Source: DATLZB01 sp035574175 (GTDB taxonomy: Bacteria > Pseudomonadota > Alphaproteobacteria > Rhizobiales > Hyphomicrobiaceae). Taken from it: 16,967 bases of DNA. The notes under the pieces are model-generated. The model searched no databases and was not told the DNA's origin. It worked only from the letters and a program-made list of their open reading frames with translations. A program made the position numbers and the translations under genes. The stretch covers positions 1 to 16,967 of the forward strand of contig DATLZB010000036.1 of the NCBI GenBank assembly GCA_035574175.1, written 5' to 3'. Shown here piece by piece: positions 15,797 to 16,967 of this stretch; position 1 is the stretch's first letter; each line of letters begins with the position of its first letter.

Positions 15797-16876
15797 TCAG
15801 TTTGACTTCGCCTGCTTCACCGCATCGCTGGCACCCTGCACCGTCGAACAGCTCTTCTGCTTGCTGCCGCTCAAGCCCTTGCGGTCCTGCTCGATCACGT
15901 CGTTGATCTTGGCGGCGGCCGCCTGTGCGGCAAGCGTCGCCGTCTGCCCCCAGGCGTTGTCGAGGGCTCCGGCCGTTATGTCATTGCTCTGGTGCACGGT
16001 AGCCACGAACATGTTGGCCGGATCGCAGACGTGCCAGTCGATCTTGATGTTCTGTTTGCCGTCTTTAGGCGGGGCGAGCGCCACCTTGCCGGCAACGAGG
16101 TAGGTAGCGCGCCCAGGGCCGGGGGCCGGCAGATTGAGTTTGCTCAACTCCTGCCGCATGGCGGCCGCGAGCGAATCGTTGCCATCTCCCGGTGCACCAA
16201 TGACCCTGGTCACGTTGGCAGCAGCCTCGAGCTTGCGAGGTATGCTACCGGTAGTGGCTGCCGACGCCGCCGAAGCGATCTGCTGACTGGGTGCGCCGAC
16301 CCCCGACGGCGTATTGGCGCCCGCCGACGCCGGCGTGAGGCCGGCCAACGCCGTGCTAAGCGACTCGGCCGTCTTGTCAGCGATGGTCTGGACCACCTGC
16401 GGCGTGACCGAGGCCCACGGATCGCGGCTGTCGCCGCCCGGCACGACCTCCTCCTTCTGAATGCGGTTGACGCGCTTGCTGGCGCCGTCGGTGAGGTCCC
16501 AGATGTAGGAGAGCTTGACGCCGTTGCGCTCCTTGGCCGCCACCATGTAGCCGCGCAACGTATAGTCCACTTTGTCGGCCGGGCTCTTGGCCACCGTGAT
16601 GCGCTGCTTCTCGATGGCCGCGGTAAGCTGGGCGGTGAGTTGCTTGCTCACGGCGTCCGGGGCACCGATCACCGGGGCGATGGCGATCTTGGTCTGATTG
16701 ACCGGTGCTGCCTGAGCGCTCTGTTGAGCGTCCGGAGCGACCGAATCGCCTGAGCCGAACAGGTTGAAGTTGCTTGTCCCGCAGCCTCCAAGGCCCACGC
16801 CCAGGAGCGCTGTCAGCCCTGCCAGGGCAAGGCACGTTCGCACGTGCCGCACCGCAGCAGCGTCAGTGGTCGTCAC
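15797..16876 (-). CDS. Lipoprotein with a duplicated domain, function unknown
   Basis: The 359-residue product has a lipoprotein signal: a hydrophobic stretch (about 15-28) and lipobox LGGC with Cys32 as the lipidated residue. A flexible region (33-60) leads to two related domains, about 62-176 and 220-330, joined by an Ala/Ser/Thr/Pro linker. Each has an IGAP element (VIGAPDA at 69 and VIGAPGD at 225), a helix, a YxLxGxxxxA strand pair (105 and 259), an I.W...D turn (125 and 279) and a closing helix after a W (154 and 309). I do not recognise the family; the layout recalls small envelope lipoproteins that aid outer-membrane or cell-wall machines. The start is GTG at 16874-16876 with GGGGGA upstream; no ATG fits better. 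A strong hairpin follows the gene, before prs. Confidence 0.75.
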   Translation of the reverse strand: MTTTDAAAVRHVRTCLALAGLTALLGVGLGGCGTSNFNLFGSGDSVAPDAQQSAQAAPVNQTKIAIAPVIGAPDAVSKQLTAQLTAAIEKQRITVAKSPADKVDYTLRGYMVAAKERNGVKLSYIWDLTDGASKRVNRIQKEEVVPGGDSRDPWASVTPQVVQTIADKTAESLSTALAGLTPASAGANTPSGVGAPSQQIASAASAATTGSIPRKLEAAANVTRVIGAPGDGNDSLAAAMRQELSKLNLPAPGPGRATYLVAGKVALAPPKDGKQNIKIDWHVCDPANMFVATVHQSNDITAGALDNAWGQTATLAAQAAAAKINDVIEQDRKGLSGSKQKSCSTVQGASDAVKQAKSN

Positions 16877-16967
16877 CGTGACGTCCCCCTTGTTTTGACC
16901 CCGCTGTCCTCCGGCGGCCGGCGTACGAACCCTGCGGCCAGTGAGGCACCGCTACCTCTGGCAAATT

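Overview
This is a GC-rich chromosomal window from an alphaproteobacterium, most likely of the Hyphomicrobiales. The evidence is the serC–serA pair with the alphaproteobacterial type of phosphoserine transaminase, the ftsH–folP–glmM neighbourhood, an Omp25/LomR-like porin-type barrel, and promoters of the TTGACA-N17-TATCCG kind. No tRNA, rRNA, CRISPR array, insertion sequence or phage gene was seen. Genus cannot be fixed from the sequence alone.

Almost everything is on the minus strand, so the window reads from right to left. It begins with a duplicated-domain lipoprotein (15797-16876), followed by prs (PRPP synthase), ftsH (membrane AAA protease) and folP (dihydropteroate synthase with an N-terminal extension). 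Then come two plus-strand genes that break the run: a small ParA/Soj-type ATPase (10037-10909) and a 171-residue protein of unknown function (10925-11440). The minus-strand run resumes with glmM (phosphoglucosamine mutase), an outer-membrane beta-barrel protein, serC and serA (serine synthesis), a DUF4139/MuiA-like exported protein, an exported protein with three tandem repeats, and the start of purA (adenylosuccinate synthetase), which is cut by the left window edge.

The housekeeping genes share a metabolic theme. Serine from SerC/SerA feeds one-carbon units to folate (FolP) and purines (PurA), Prs makes the PRPP for purines, and GlmM feeds envelope precursors. FtsH, the barrel, the lipoprotein and the two exported proteins belong to envelope upkeep.

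The least explained part is the plus-strand ParA plus small-protein pair, set between folP and glmM. It looks like a compact ParA-type positioning module with an undescribed partner. Its second gene ends back to back with folP: the two stop codons form CTGATCAG with no bases between them. Several intergenic spaces also hold strong hairpins and good promoter matches, listed one by one. No stretch over 300 bases lacks a gene; the two longest gaps are both 268 bases and are described.
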